A stretch of DNA of 64,000 nucleotides from Rheinheimera sp. (GTDB lineage Bacteria; Pseudomonadota; Gammaproteobacteria; Enterobacterales; Alteromonadaceae), in contig DMYW01000026.1 in the NCBI GenBank assembly GCA_003482455.1, forward strand, positions 103,958-167,957, given 5' to 3'. The position numbers were made by a program, and so were the translations under genes. The notes under the pieces were generated by a model. That model was given only the letters and a program-made list of their open reading frames with translations, ran no database searches and was not told where the DNA came from. Shown piece by piece: positions 36,947-44,962 of the stretch. Each line of letters begins with the position of its first letter. Positions within the stretch are counted from its first letter, which is position 1.

Positions 36947-37411
36947 TTACAACCAGCGCCGCACTTTGGCGCAATAGGCAAGGTATTGCTCACCAAACAA
37001 CTGCGTTAAAGCGCGCTCTTCCGGCACTATCTGAAACCGCTGCAGGTACGCCATCAACAGGAATGTCCAAACAACAGCACTGAGCTGCTGCCATAACAAC
37101 CCTGTGCCCAATAGCATCAAGGCAAAACCCAAATACATCGGATTGCGACTCAGGTGGTAGATGCCGCGGATCACTAGTTGCGTTGCGCGTTCAGGCGCCA
37201 GCGGATTGACGGTCGTGCGAGCGCGGCGAAAACTCAGCACGCCCGCCACACAGCAGCCAGCACCCAGCACGAGCGCAGCTATACCGATCACTGCCAACCA
37301 TGACAGTTCCGGCAGCAAGCGTGCTTGTTGCCAGCTGCCGTAACCATAACTCAACAGCATCAACAGCAGGCACAACAGCGCCGGTGGGATCTTCAGTTCA
37401 AGCGCACGCAT
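36947..37411 (-). CDS. ICMT/PEMT-type membrane methyltransferase
   Basis: 154 residues, four to five helices. The C-terminal half shows the isoprenylcysteine/phospholipid methyltransferase pattern: LVIRGIYHLSRNPMYLGFALMLLGTGLLW, then VPEERALTQLFGEQYLAYCAKVRRWL with the SAM-binding RNPMY and EER. The start shares a base with the lgt stop (TGATG), so it is coupled to lgt. A lipid or quinone-type substrate is plausible. Last gene of the HD-lgt operon. Confidence 0.82.
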   Translation of the reverse strand: MRALELKIPPALLCLLLMLLSYGYGSWQQARLLPELSWLAVIGIAALVLGAGCCVAGVLSFRRARTTVNPLAPERATQLVIRGIYHLSRNPMYLGFALMLLGTGLLWQQLSAVVWTFLLMAYLQRFQIVPEERALTQLFGEQYLAYCAKVRRWL

Positions 37412-38184
37412 CAAGCCTTCGTAGCCGCAGCTTTACCTGAGCGCCACCACAGCCACGCACCTGCAGCCATAAAGGGCAAACTCAGTAACTGGCCGACTGT
37501 CATCGGCACCAATGGCACGTAATCGGCTTGTTCCACTTTGACGCCTTCGACCAATAACCGCACTGTGAATACTGACAATAAAAACGCGGCGAACAAGCGG
37601 CCCGGTTTGGCCAACATGGACTTGCGTAGGCTCCACAGCACCAGCGCCAGCACTGTGTAACTGAGCGCTTCATACAACTGCGCCGGATGGCGTGGCAACA
37701 TGTCGACCCGGGTAAACACCACGCCCCAAGGGACATCGGTTGGATTGCCGATGATCTCCGAGTTCATCAAGTTGCCAAAACGCACACACGCGCCAAAAAA
37801 CAGCGTTGGTACTGCGAAGCGGTCAACTAAATACAACAATGACAACTTACGACTTTTCGCGATCCACAGCACCGCCAGCAATGCGCCTAAGCCGCCGCCA
37901 TGACTGGCTAAGCCACCTTGCCAAACGTATAAAATTCGAATGGGATCGGCTAAATACACATCCGGTTCATACACTAAACAATGCATCAACCGAGCACCAA
38001 CAATAATGCCAATCAGCACGGGGGCAAACAGCGCATCCACCAACTCCACATCCCCACCGTCTTCACTTAAATGTTTTTTGACCAGTTCAGCGCCAAACCA
38101 AACGCCGCAGGCAAATAACACACCGTACCAATGGATCGACAAAGCGCCGATACTGACCAAAATGGGGTCCATCGACCACTGCAT
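37411..38184 (-). CDS. lgt: Prolipoprotein diacylglyceryl transferase-like protein
   Basis: 257 residues, seven helices. Lgt moves diacylglycerol from phosphatidylglycerol to the lipobox Cys of prolipoproteins. WQGGLASHGGGLGALLAV (essential His region), the signature RFGNLMNSEIIGNPTDVPWG with its Arg, and RHPAQLYEALSY are all present. The motif wording (GARLMHCLVYEPD, GLASHGG, NSEI.G.PT) recalls Bacteroidetes-type Lgt more than the usual GGMSFHGG form of Gammaproteobacteria, so it may be transferred or a second copy. AAGGAG lies 6 nt before the ATG. It sits between an HD-domain gene and a membrane methyltransferase gene. Confidence 0.88.
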   Translation of the reverse strand: MQWSMDPILVSIGALSIHWYGVLFACGVWFGAELVKKHLSEDGGDVELVDALFAPVLIGIIVGARLMHCLVYEPDVYLADPIRILYVWQGGLASHGGGLGALLAVLWIAKSRKLSLLYLVDRFAVPTLFFGACVRFGNLMNSEIIGNPTDVPWGVVFTRVDMLPRHPAQLYEALSYTVLALVLWSLRKSMLAKPGRLFAAFLLSVFTVRLLVEGVKVEQADYVPLVPMTVGQLLSLPFMAAGAWLWWRSGKAAATKA

Positions 38185-38778
38185 TTAAAACTCCTTCGTT
38201 GATTGCGTGCCGAACCAGCCTTGTTGCTGGGCAGCGATTAATTCTGCTTCAAGATATGCCCACAGCTCTGGGCAGCCTTGCTCAATGGGCTGGCGAATGC
38301 GCCCGACCACTCGGTCAAAGCTGATACCATTTTCGACCCAACTTTGTCCGCGATTAGCTAAGTTCAGTAGCACTGGCATAGCGCGATCCGCAGCATGGGC
38401 GAACTTTGCATCTGGCGATGTGGCGGCTTCAAACTCCAGCCATAAAGCGACAAACTGCTCGCCTTGTGGCAATGCGCCAAACAAGCGCCGCACACAGGCT
38501 TCTTCTTGCGCTTTGCGCTCTTCCCAGCCGGTTTCGGCATACACAATCGTATCGCCGGTGTCGATTTCCCCAATATCATGCAGCAATAACATCTGAATGA
38601 CACGTTGGATATCCACGCCACTGGGAGCTATCGGCGCTAGCCCCCAGGCCAGCATGGCGATTTGCCAGCTATGTTCGGCTGAATTTTCGTAGCGGCCATC
38701 CACCAAGTTTTTGGTTTTGCGGGTTACCGCTTTGAGTGCGTCCAGTTGACGCACTAAGTTGACTACGGCAGGGATCAC
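38185..38778 (-). CDS. HD-domain phosphohydrolase (YfbR/HDDC2-like)
   Basis: 197 residues. HD-superfamily motif: RYENSAEHSWQIAMLAW (first His), LLLHDIGEIDTGDT (His-Asp), and a distal Asp in HAADRAMPVL. HDDC2/YfbR relatives dephosphorylate nucleoside monophosphates with a divalent metal. Its stop directly abuts the lgt start, so it is the first gene of a three-gene operon, though no functional connection to lipoprotein synthesis is known. Confidence 0.87.
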   Translation of the reverse strand: MIPAVVNLVRQLDALKAVTRKTKNLVDGRYENSAEHSWQIAMLAWGLAPIAPSGVDIQRVIQMLLLHDIGEIDTGDTIVYAETGWEERKAQEEACVRRLFGALPQGEQFVALWLEFEAATSPDAKFAHAADRAMPVLLNLANRGQSWVENGISFDRVVGRIRQPIEQGCPELWAYLEAELIAAQQQGWFGTQSTKEF

Positions 38779-38820
38779 TTAATTTCCTAAGCTCAAAAAA
38801 GCGGATTGTAGCGAATTTTG

Positions 38821-39252
38821 TCAGCGCGGCAGCATGGCCAGTCGCCATTCGATGACTTTATAACCAAGTTTAAGAAGTGCCAGAGCAATCACCAGCACTA
38901 GGCCTTGCATCACCAGCGCCGTGCTATCAAGCACTGCACGCGCATTTGCGTCCAGCACAAAACTGATGTCTTGCAGCACAATGCCGCCCAGCGATGCCCA
39001 CAACAACACAGGGGCGCGTGGATTTTTTTGCAGCAATAACAAAGAGCCCAATAAGCCACCAAGCACAGCGACGGCGCTCGCGATCACCGACCAGGTCGGA
39101 CGCGAATTGTAGGCATCTTGCATCGCTTGGCTCAGCTGCGCCACTTGCTCTGCTGTTAGACTTAAATCAGCAAAAACCGCAAAGCAGCCTAGTGCATTCC
39201 AAAGCACCGCCAGCACCACGACGGGCGTGTACCAACGCGGAAATAGATTCAT
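38821..39252 (-). CDS. Hypothetical four-helix membrane protein
   Basis: 143 residues, four predicted helices (VVVLAVLWNALGCFAVFADL; SVIASAVAVLGGLLGSLLLL; VLLWASLGGIVLQDISFVL; LVMQGLVLVIALALLKLGY). AAGGAG lies 7 nt before the ATG. Similar uncharacterised membrane proteins occur in Alteromonadales; no function can be given. Confidence 0.75.
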   Translation of the reverse strand: MNLFPRWYTPVVVLAVLWNALGCFAVFADLSLTAEQVAQLSQAMQDAYNSRPTWSVIASAVAVLGGLLGSLLLLQKNPRAPVLLWASLGGIVLQDISFVLDANARAVLDSTALVMQGLVLVIALALLKLGYKVIEWRLAMLPR

Positions 39253-39447
39253 CTCAGTTCTCCTTGCTGTGTGAGCGACCCAGTAGTCGCTGCAGTAACT
39301 AGGTCAAAGTAACCAGATTTACAGCATGCGGCAAGTCAGACGCAGCTGCTTGCTGGCACCGGCGCCGAGTTTAATGCCTGCAAGAGCGCCAATCGCAGTG
39401 ACAAGGCGTCACGGCCGTTTGTGTCACTCCCGGCCCTTTCGGCACCA

Positions 39448-39476
39448 AAAAACAAAGGCGGCCTCGCCGCCTTTGT
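39448..39476 (-). terminator. Terminator of DUF2145 gene
   Basis: ACAAAGGCGGC/GCCGCCTTTGT stem, CTC loop; on the minus strand followed by TTTTTT, 17 nt after the stop. Confidence 0.88.
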
Positions 39477-39492
39477 TGATCACTCAACGTTA

Positions 39493-40302
39493 TTACTTCG
39501 AATCACGCAACACCAGCCGCGTCGCGTCTGGCGATAACTGCTTTAAAAAACGCTCCGCTGATTCAACCGACACAAACTGATATTTACCTTTAAGCCGTTC
39601 ACTCAAAGGGTGATCGGTAAAGGCCACATTGGCTTTGAACATACTGGCGCCAATACGTTTCAGTGGGTCAACACTGACGAAGTCGCCACGAAAGCCTGCT
39701 TGTTCAAGATAGGCTTGCGCCAACTTACGACTGGAGGTTGGCTGGCCAAGTTGCACCGCAGCGAGTAGCTCTAAGCCCCATTGATTGGAGTTTTGATACT
39801 CGGTATCAAAGGGGTACGCCAACAAGCTGTAGTCTTTTTCGTGCATCAGGCGTGGCAACGGCCCTTCGAGGGCTACTTTCAGCTTTTGCTGCAGCGCTGC
39901 ATCGGGGATCACCAACAAGACTTCGAAGTCGAATAGGTCATCCAATAAAAAGTTGGCCAAGCCTTCGACATAGATGTCGGAATGGTCCGAACCACAGTCA
40001 TTGAGCAGGTGCACTATGTTGTAATGGCCGTCAGCGTTGCGTTTGACCCAGCCGAAATGACTGTAACGCAAGCCATATTTCGATAAGTCTTGGCCGACGC
40101 GGGCGATCATCGCCACTTCGACGTTATGTTGTTGCAGGGTTTGTTGAGTTTTGTACGCCAGTTCAAAGGCATGCTGCGCGGTCAGTGCTTCGATGGGTTT
40201 GCTGTCGCAGCCTTGCCCGGCGAGCAGTGCGGGTGAATAACACTGCATGAGCAGCGCCAACGCGCTGCTCAGCCACAGGACTCGCTTATTTAGCTTTCGC
40301 AT
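39493..40302 (-). CDS. DUF2145 periplasmic protein
   Basis: 269 residues with signal peptide (MRKLNKRVLWLSSALALLMQ, cleavage after LLAGQG). DUF2145 features: VAMIARVGQDLSKYGLRYSHFGWV, IVHLLNDCGSDHSDIYVEGLANFLLDD, EKDYSLLAYPFDTEYQNSNQWGLELLA. The conserved Ser-His-Asn-Cys pattern hints at an enzyme of the papain/NlpC type, but this is unproven. The ATG lies 17 nt inside the end of the upstream gene, so translation is coupled. Confidence 0.85.
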   Translation of the reverse strand: MRKLNKRVLWLSSALALLMQCYSPALLAGQGCDSKPIEALTAQHAFELAYKTQQTLQQHNVEVAMIARVGQDLSKYGLRYSHFGWVKRNADGHYNIVHLLNDCGSDHSDIYVEGLANFLLDDLFDFEVLLVIPDAALQQKLKVALEGPLPRLMHEKDYSLLAYPFDTEYQNSNQWGLELLAAVQLGQPTSSRKLAQAYLEQAGFRGDFVSVDPLKRIGASMFKANVAFTDHPLSERLKGKYQFVSVESAERFLKQLSPDATRLVLRDSK

Positions 40303-40711
40303 GTTCAACCAACGCCTTGCCGGCTTCAGTTGGAATGAACGCAATCGCTTTGCCGCTGTAGTACAAGGTGTAACCAGTACTTAACGCGGTGACTTCAACT
40401 ACTTCACCGGCGGCAACGGCCAAGCCTTTAATGGCTTTGCCAGATAATTTGACAGTGGTGCTGACCGCTTTGCCAGTAGCATTGGCAGAGGCTTTGACCA
40501 CAATGATTAAACCGTCTGCCGTTTTTTCAACCGACTCGACCACAAATTGGCCAGATGCGCCGACTAACTCAAAACCACCAGACACCACCAAGCCCACGCC
40601 TTCTGACATAGTCGCTGAAGCATTGGAGCCCGCGCAAGACGCGCCACAATCGGCGGCCATCACAGGGCTTACTACTAAAGCGGTACATAAGACTAACCAG
40701 GCTGATTTCAT
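40286..40711 (-). CDS. Hypothetical exported protein, partner of DUF2145
   Basis: 141 residues; signal peptide MKSAWLVLCTALVVSPVMAA, then ADCGASCAGSN with two Cys and a repetitive Gly/Val/Ala/Ser region of short beta segments (SEGVGLVVSGGFELVGASGQFVVESVEKT, GKAVSTTVKLSGKAIKGLAVAAGEVVEV). It overlaps the DUF2145 gene by 17 nt. GGAG precedes the ATG. Function unknown; an envelope protein acting with DUF2145 is likely. Confidence 0.75.
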   Translation of the reverse strand: MKSAWLVLCTALVVSPVMAADCGASCAGSNASATMSEGVGLVVSGGFELVGASGQFVVESVEKTADGLIIVVKASANATGKAVSTTVKLSGKAIKGLAVAAGEVVEVTALSTGYTLYYSGKAIAFIPTEAGKALVEHAKAK

Positions 40712-40877
40712 ATCGTTCTCTCCTTGGAAAATGCGACCCGTTGTTGCGGTATTGTCGCGATCACCCAGCAATGTTCCACTGCTATTGCTGAGCGGTGTTA
40801 CAGTCACTCAGTCGTAACTGGCAACTGATATGACCAGTATCTTTCATCAAAAGTTCATCCAAATGCAAATTTTTCGG

Positions 40878-41135
40878 CTAGTGGCGCACTTTGAGATGGG
40901 CAAAACGTCGCCACAATGCCAGCCAACACTCAGTACTGAGCACAGTCAGCAGCAAGTAACTGAGCAATGGCCAGTAGCCATGCAACGCGGCATACAGCCA
41001 CACATTCAGATAAAAATTGAGATAACTGCTAACGGACGGATAGGCCTGACAACTGCCAGTGCCGCAGCCGTATAACACAAGCCACGGCAAGGCCAAAAAC
41101 AGCGCATAACTGACGGCCCGGACCAGCCAAGGCAT
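40878..41135 (-). CDS. Small hypothetical membrane protein
   Basis: About 85 residues from ATG 41135 (a GTG at 41150 is an alternative that overlaps the DedA stop). Two to three hydrophobic segments (AVSYALFLALPWLVLYGCG; FYLNVWLYAALHGYWPLLSYLLLTVL) and a basic C-terminus. The ribosome site is weak. Gene reality rests on position after dedA and membrane-like composition. Confidence 0.5.
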   Translation of the reverse strand: MPWLVRAVSYALFLALPWLVLYGCGTGSCQAYPSVSSYLNFYLNVWLYAALHGYWPLLSYLLLTVLSTECWLALWRRFAHLKVRH

Positions 41136-41142
41136 TGGCAGA

Positions 41143-41721
41143 TCAATCACCGCAACAGCTGCTACCAGGCGGGTTTTTCTTGCGCCTTTGGTAAATCCAG
41201 TAAACCAGCGCCGCCAAAATGATGATGCCAAACAAGGCAATTTCATATTTTTTCGCGTCGGCCATAAAGAGCTCAAAGGCTTCGCCGAACAAATACCCCA
41301 GCAACGCCACAGCAATAGCCCAGATGGCGCTGCCGATTAAATTCAGCACTAAAAAACGCAGTGGATGAATGCGACTGGCGCCAATTAAAAAAGGCGTCAC
41401 AGTGCGGATGCCATACAAAAAGCGATAACCGAGGATCATTTTGACTTCATGGCGCGCCATTAAATCAAACACGCGGGCGGACTTTTCTTGCCAGCGCGGC
41501 TTTTTCGCCAGAATTTTTTGACCGTTAAACCGGCCTACGTAGAAATAAAGTTGATCCCCAAGCACTGTCCCGATAAATGCCACCAGCATCACCAAGGGTA
41601 AGTCTAAATAACCACGGCTGGCAGCCAAGCCACCGAGCACTAAGATGGTCTCGCCTTCTAAAAAGGTGCCAACCAGCACAGCCCAGTAGCCGTAATTTGC
41701 AACAAGTTCTTGTAATGACAT
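41143..41721 (-). CDS. DedA/SNARE-associated (VTT) family membrane protein
   Basis: 192 residues. GYWAVLVGTFLEGETILVLGGLAASRG contains the conserved Glu, FIGTVLGDQLYFYVGRFNG the G.x3.GD motif, and MILGYRFLYGIRTVTPFLIGASR the Arg residues essential in DedA proteins, thought to flip undecaprenyl phosphate or phospholipids. The tail GSSCCGD ends with two Cys. Family sure; substrate inferred. Confidence 0.92.
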   Translation of the reverse strand: MSLQELVANYGYWAVLVGTFLEGETILVLGGLAASRGYLDLPLVMLVAFIGTVLGDQLYFYVGRFNGQKILAKKPRWQEKSARVFDLMARHEVKMILGYRFLYGIRTVTPFLIGASRIHPLRFLVLNLIGSAIWAIAVALLGYLFGEAFELFMADAKKYEIALFGIIILAALVYWIYQRRKKNPPGSSCCGD

Positions 41722-41878
41722 GAAAATCTTCGAATCTAGCAGTCAATAACTGCAGCTATACGTCGCAAGCGAACTATCATCGCCGGCGCGCGAAAACGGC
41801 TATTCTACTGCGCTGCGACAGAACTACCAGTGTTTGTTGCTATTACGCCTACTTTTGCCCCAGTTATCATCGGGCAAT

Positions 41879-41892
41879 TTGATTGATATCAA
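41879..41892. promoter_or_regulatory. FNR/Anr-type binding site
   Basis: TTGAT-TGAT-ATCAA, an exact match to the FNR consensus TTGATN4ATCAA. It lies in the 314-nt gap between dedA (start 41721) and the amidohydrolase gene (start 42054), about 160 nt from each, so the controlled gene is unclear. No other clear signal was seen in this gap. Confidence 0.55.
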
Positions 41893-42053
41893 ATCGGCGT
41901 ATGGGTGCCTCTAAGGAGGTTCCACCGCGACGGCCGCCCAGCTGCTGCGCCAAGGTCTGGTCGCACTATCTTGCGAGTTAATCTCAACGCACCTGACCGC
42001 CCACCGAAAAATTGGCCACACTGCTAATTTGAGCCATGAATTCACAGAGCCAT

Positions 42054-43655
42054 ATGAAATCTTTAGCCATTGCGACCATCACAGCTTCATTATTCATCGC
42101 AGCGCCAACTCTTGCCAAAGGAGATGCTGCTTTGAGCGTTAATGTTGAGCGCACCGCCTCGGCCGCGCCTCGCGATCGTGGCGAAGGCCCATTTACCCGC
42201 TTGATTTTACGAGGCGGTACATACATCAGCGGCGAAGGTGCGCCGCCGGTTGGCCCGGTGGATATCGTGATTGAACGCGATCGGATTGTCGAAATTACTG
42301 CGGTTGGCAACCCGGGCGTGCCCATTCTGCCTGATGGCCGGCCAAAAGCTGGGCCATCGGATCGTGAAATGGACGTCAGCGGCATGTACATTCTGCCGGG
42401 TTTTATCGATATGCATGGCCATATTGCCGGTTCTGCGCCAAATGTACCGGCGGATTATGTGTTCAAACTGTGGCTAGCGCACGGTATTACCACAGTGCGT
42501 GAACCGGGTAGTTTTAATGGCATCGACTGGACGTTGAAACATGCCAAAGCCTCGAATGAAAACCGCATCGCCGCGCCGCGGATCGTGCCTTATGTCGGCT
42601 TTGGTATGGGCTTAAGCAAACCGGTGTTTAACGCCGAACAAGCACGCGCTTGGGTGCGCGACGTGAAAGCCAAAGGCGCTGCTGGCATTAAGTTCTTTGG
42701 CGCAACACCCACCATTATCGCCGCCGCCCTTGATGAAGCGAAAAAACAACAGTTGGGCACTATGATGCATCACGCACAGCTGAATGTGATGCGCACCAAC
42801 GCCTTAGATTCAGCCCGGCTGGGCCTCACCTCGATGGAGCATTGGTACGGCTTGCCAGAAGCTTTGTTCACCGGCCAAACTATTCAAAACTACCCTGCCA
42901 ACTACAACTATCAAAACGAACAAGACCGCTTTGGCAATGCCGGTTTGTTGTGGCAACAAGCCGCGGCGCCCGGTTCAGAGCGCTGGAACGCCGTGCGCGA
43001 TGAACTGATTAAACTGAATTTCACCATAAACCCAACGCTGACCATCTACCAAGCCACCCGCGATGCAGCAGCGCAGCGCTTTGCTGAGTGGCATCAAGAG
43101 TACACCTTGCCGTCGCTGGCTAAGTTTTTTGAACCGAATCGCTACGCGCATGGTTCGTTTTGGTTTGATTGGACCACAGAGCAAGAAGTGGCGTGGAAAG
43201 AAAACTACCGCATCTGGATGCAGTTTTTAAACGATTTCAAAAACCATGGCGGTCGCGTCACCACAGGTTCGGACGCTGGTTATATCTACAAGATTTACGG
43301 TTTTGGGTATATCCAAGAACTGGAGTTGCTGCGCGAAGCCGGCTTTAACCCGTTGGAAGTCATTCAAGCCGCTACGTTAAATGGCGCGCAAGCACTTGGC
43401 ATGGAGCAACAAATTGGCAGCTTAGTAGTCGGTAAAAAAGCCGACATGGTGATCGTGGCCGAAAACCCATTAGCCAATTTTAAAGTGCTGTACGGCACCG
43501 GTTTTTATCACTTAGACGAGCAAAATAAGCCAACTCGCAGCAAAGGCGTGCGATACACCATCAAAGACGGCATTGTGTTTGATGCGCAGCAACTGCTGGC
43601 CGACGTGCGTGCTCTGGTGGCACAAGCAAAGGCAGCAAGTCCCACATCGCCGTAA
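42054..43655 (+). CDS. Secreted amidohydrolase
   Basis: 533 residues. Signal peptide MKSLAIATITASLFIAAPTLA. Metal-dependent TIM-barrel hydrolase: the HxH pair in GFIDMHGHIAG, the probable bridging Lys in GAAGIKFFG, further His residues in MMHHAQ and SMEHWYG, and the catalytic Asp in TTGSDAGY; the C-terminal beta part returns in GKKADMVIV. Relatives split cyclic amides, dipeptides (prolidase-like) or xenobiotic amides. The ATG used has AGAG 4 nt upstream; another ATG lies six codons before. Substrate unknown; periplasmic. Confidence 0.87.
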   Translation: MKSLAIATITASLFIAAPTLAKGDAALSVNVERTASAAPRDRGEGPFTRLILRGGTYISGEGAPPVGPVDIVIERDRIVEITAVGNPGVPILPDGRPKAGPSDREMDVSGMYILPGFIDMHGHIAGSAPNVPADYVFKLWLAHGITTVREPGSFNGIDWTLKHAKASNENRIAAPRIVPYVGFGMGLSKPVFNAEQARAWVRDVKAKGAAGIKFFGATPTIIAAALDEAKKQQLGTMMHHAQLNVMRTNALDSARLGLTSMEHWYGLPEALFTGQTIQNYPANYNYQNEQDRFGNAGLLWQQAAAPGSERWNAVRDELIKLNFTINPTLTIYQATRDAAAQRFAEWHQEYTLPSLAKFFEPNRYAHGSFWFDWTTEQEVAWKENYRIWMQFLNDFKNHGGRVTTGSDAGYIYKIYGFGYIQELELLREAGFNPLEVIQAATLNGAQALGMEQQIGSLVVGKKADMVIVAENPLANFKVLYGTGFYHLDEQNKPTRSKGVRYTIKDGIVFDAQQLLADVRALVAQAKAASPTSP

Positions 43656-44001
43656 GCATGTTGTAAGTTGCGGGTTTTGCGCTGTGGCAAGGCCCGCCCC
43701 TATCAACCTCAGCCCTTTTTCAAAGACAGCTAGCTGCACCCGCGCCGTTATTTGTGCTGCAGGCATCGTTACCAGCCTTTTTGCAAACTTAGGTGCTCGC
43801 TTGGTTAAGTTCAGTTAACTTCGACCTGTTACCGTGGAAAACGTGCAGCGCTTTGCCAAAGCGCAAGCGCTTGTGCTGACGCTGCTGAGCGCACTTCGTA
43901 GTTATAGCGGCAGGTAAAGTTAGGTTTAGACCAGAAACTTCGTCAGTTATTTCGCCTCATACTCGTCAAATGCAGTTGGCAAGTAATAGAGAGCAAAAAC
44001 C
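43656..44001 (+). other. Intergenic region before the dioxygenase gene
   Basis: 346 nt without gene. It holds one hairpin, GCGCTTT-GCC-AAAGCGC at 43848-43864, without T-run, possibly marking the end of the amidohydrolase transcript. No promoter stands out. Confidence 0.4.
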
Positions 44002-44886
44002 ATGACTACAGCAAACAATGACTTCGCCTCGCGGCGCAAATTTATTCAACAATTAGGCCTTGCCATGGTATCCATTCCGATGGTTGGGTTAGTGGCCTGC
44101 GGCAGCGGCACTGAAGAGTCGACCACTGACAGCAGCTCAGACAGCGGTTCAGGTTCAACCGGTGGTTCTGGCTCTACTGGCGGCACGAGCGGCAGCAGCA
44201 CCAGCTGGGCCAGTGGCGGCACCCAGTACTTAACCGCTAATTTTCCTGCCGATAGCTTGTTTGATTTGGGCAGCAGTTGCACCTTAACCATGACCAAAGC
44301 GCTCACCGAAGGCCCTTGTTATTTTGCGGTGACCACCACTGATGACATTTCGCAGTCGCAAACCGGCTTGCCGATGCAACTTTGCTTGCGGGTGGTTGAT
44401 AAAAACTGCAACCCAGTCTCTGGTTTAGAAGTCGAAGTGTGGCATTGCGACGTCGAAGGTATTTACTCGGGCGACACCAGCGGCAGTGCCGACAGTGCCC
44501 GCTTTGCCGGTAGCTTCTGTACCGGTAATGACGCAGATGCGCTCAAATCTAAGTGGTTCCGTGGTATCCAAGTCACCGACAGCAACGGCCGCGTCAATTT
44601 CAAAAGTTGTTTCCCGGGTTGGTATTCCAGCCGCACCATCCATATCCATTTTCGGGTGAAAAACAACAACAGCGACCAAGTCATTTCGCAGTTTTGTTTT
44701 GCCGATAGTTTAACGTCCGAGATCTGCACCACCCACCCCAATTACAGCGCGCGTGGCAATCAAGACACCACGTTAGGTAGCGGCCGCGACACAGTGTACG
44801 GCAGTAACTACAGTGACTTTTTGTTTAATACGGCACGCAACAGCGACGGCTCTTTGCTCGCGTGGAAAACCATCAAACTGAGTTAA
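44002..44886 (+). CDS. Intradiol ring-cleavage dioxygenase, Tat lipoprotein
   Basis: 294 residues. N-terminus with twin-arginine motif SRRKFIQ, a hydrophobic core and lipobox GLVAC, then a Ser/Gly/Thr linker of about 40 residues. The catalytic domain keeps all four non-heme Fe(III) ligands of catechol/protocatechuate dioxygenases: Tyr in VEVWHCDVEGIYSG, Tyr in FPGWYSSRTIHIHF and both His in the same block. The enzyme would thus be folded with iron in the cytosol, exported and anchored in the envelope. Several Cys may form disulfides. No aromatic pathway genes are nearby. Confidence 0.9.
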   Translation: MTTANNDFASRRKFIQQLGLAMVSIPMVGLVACGSGTEESTTDSSSDSGSGSTGGSGSTGGTSGSSTSWASGGTQYLTANFPADSLFDLGSSCTLTMTKALTEGPCYFAVTTTDDISQSQTGLPMQLCLRVVDKNCNPVSGLEVEVWHCDVEGIYSGDTSGSADSARFAGSFCTGNDADALKSKWFRGIQVTDSNGRVNFKSCFPGWYSSRTIHIHFRVKNNNSDQVISQFCFADSLTSEICTTHPNYSARGNQDTTLGSGRDTVYGSNYSDFLFNTARNSDGSLLAWKTIKLS

Positions 44887-44907
44887 GCCGCAAACGCTTG
44901 GTTGCCG

Positions 44908-44942
44908 AGGCCGTCAGTTGGCTTTAAGCTGACGGCCTTTTC
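44908..44942 (+). terminator. Terminator after dioxygenase gene
   Basis: AGGCCGTCAG/CTGACGGCCT stem with 11-nt loop, then TTTTCT. Confidence 0.82.
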
Positions 44943-44962
44943 TGATTGCTGCGGATTTATCG

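Noticed and set aside
41901..41978. 25-codon ORF over the AAGGAGG at 41913
   Set aside because: The Shine-Dalgarno-like sequence lies inside the ORF, not before it, and no start codon follows at proper distance.
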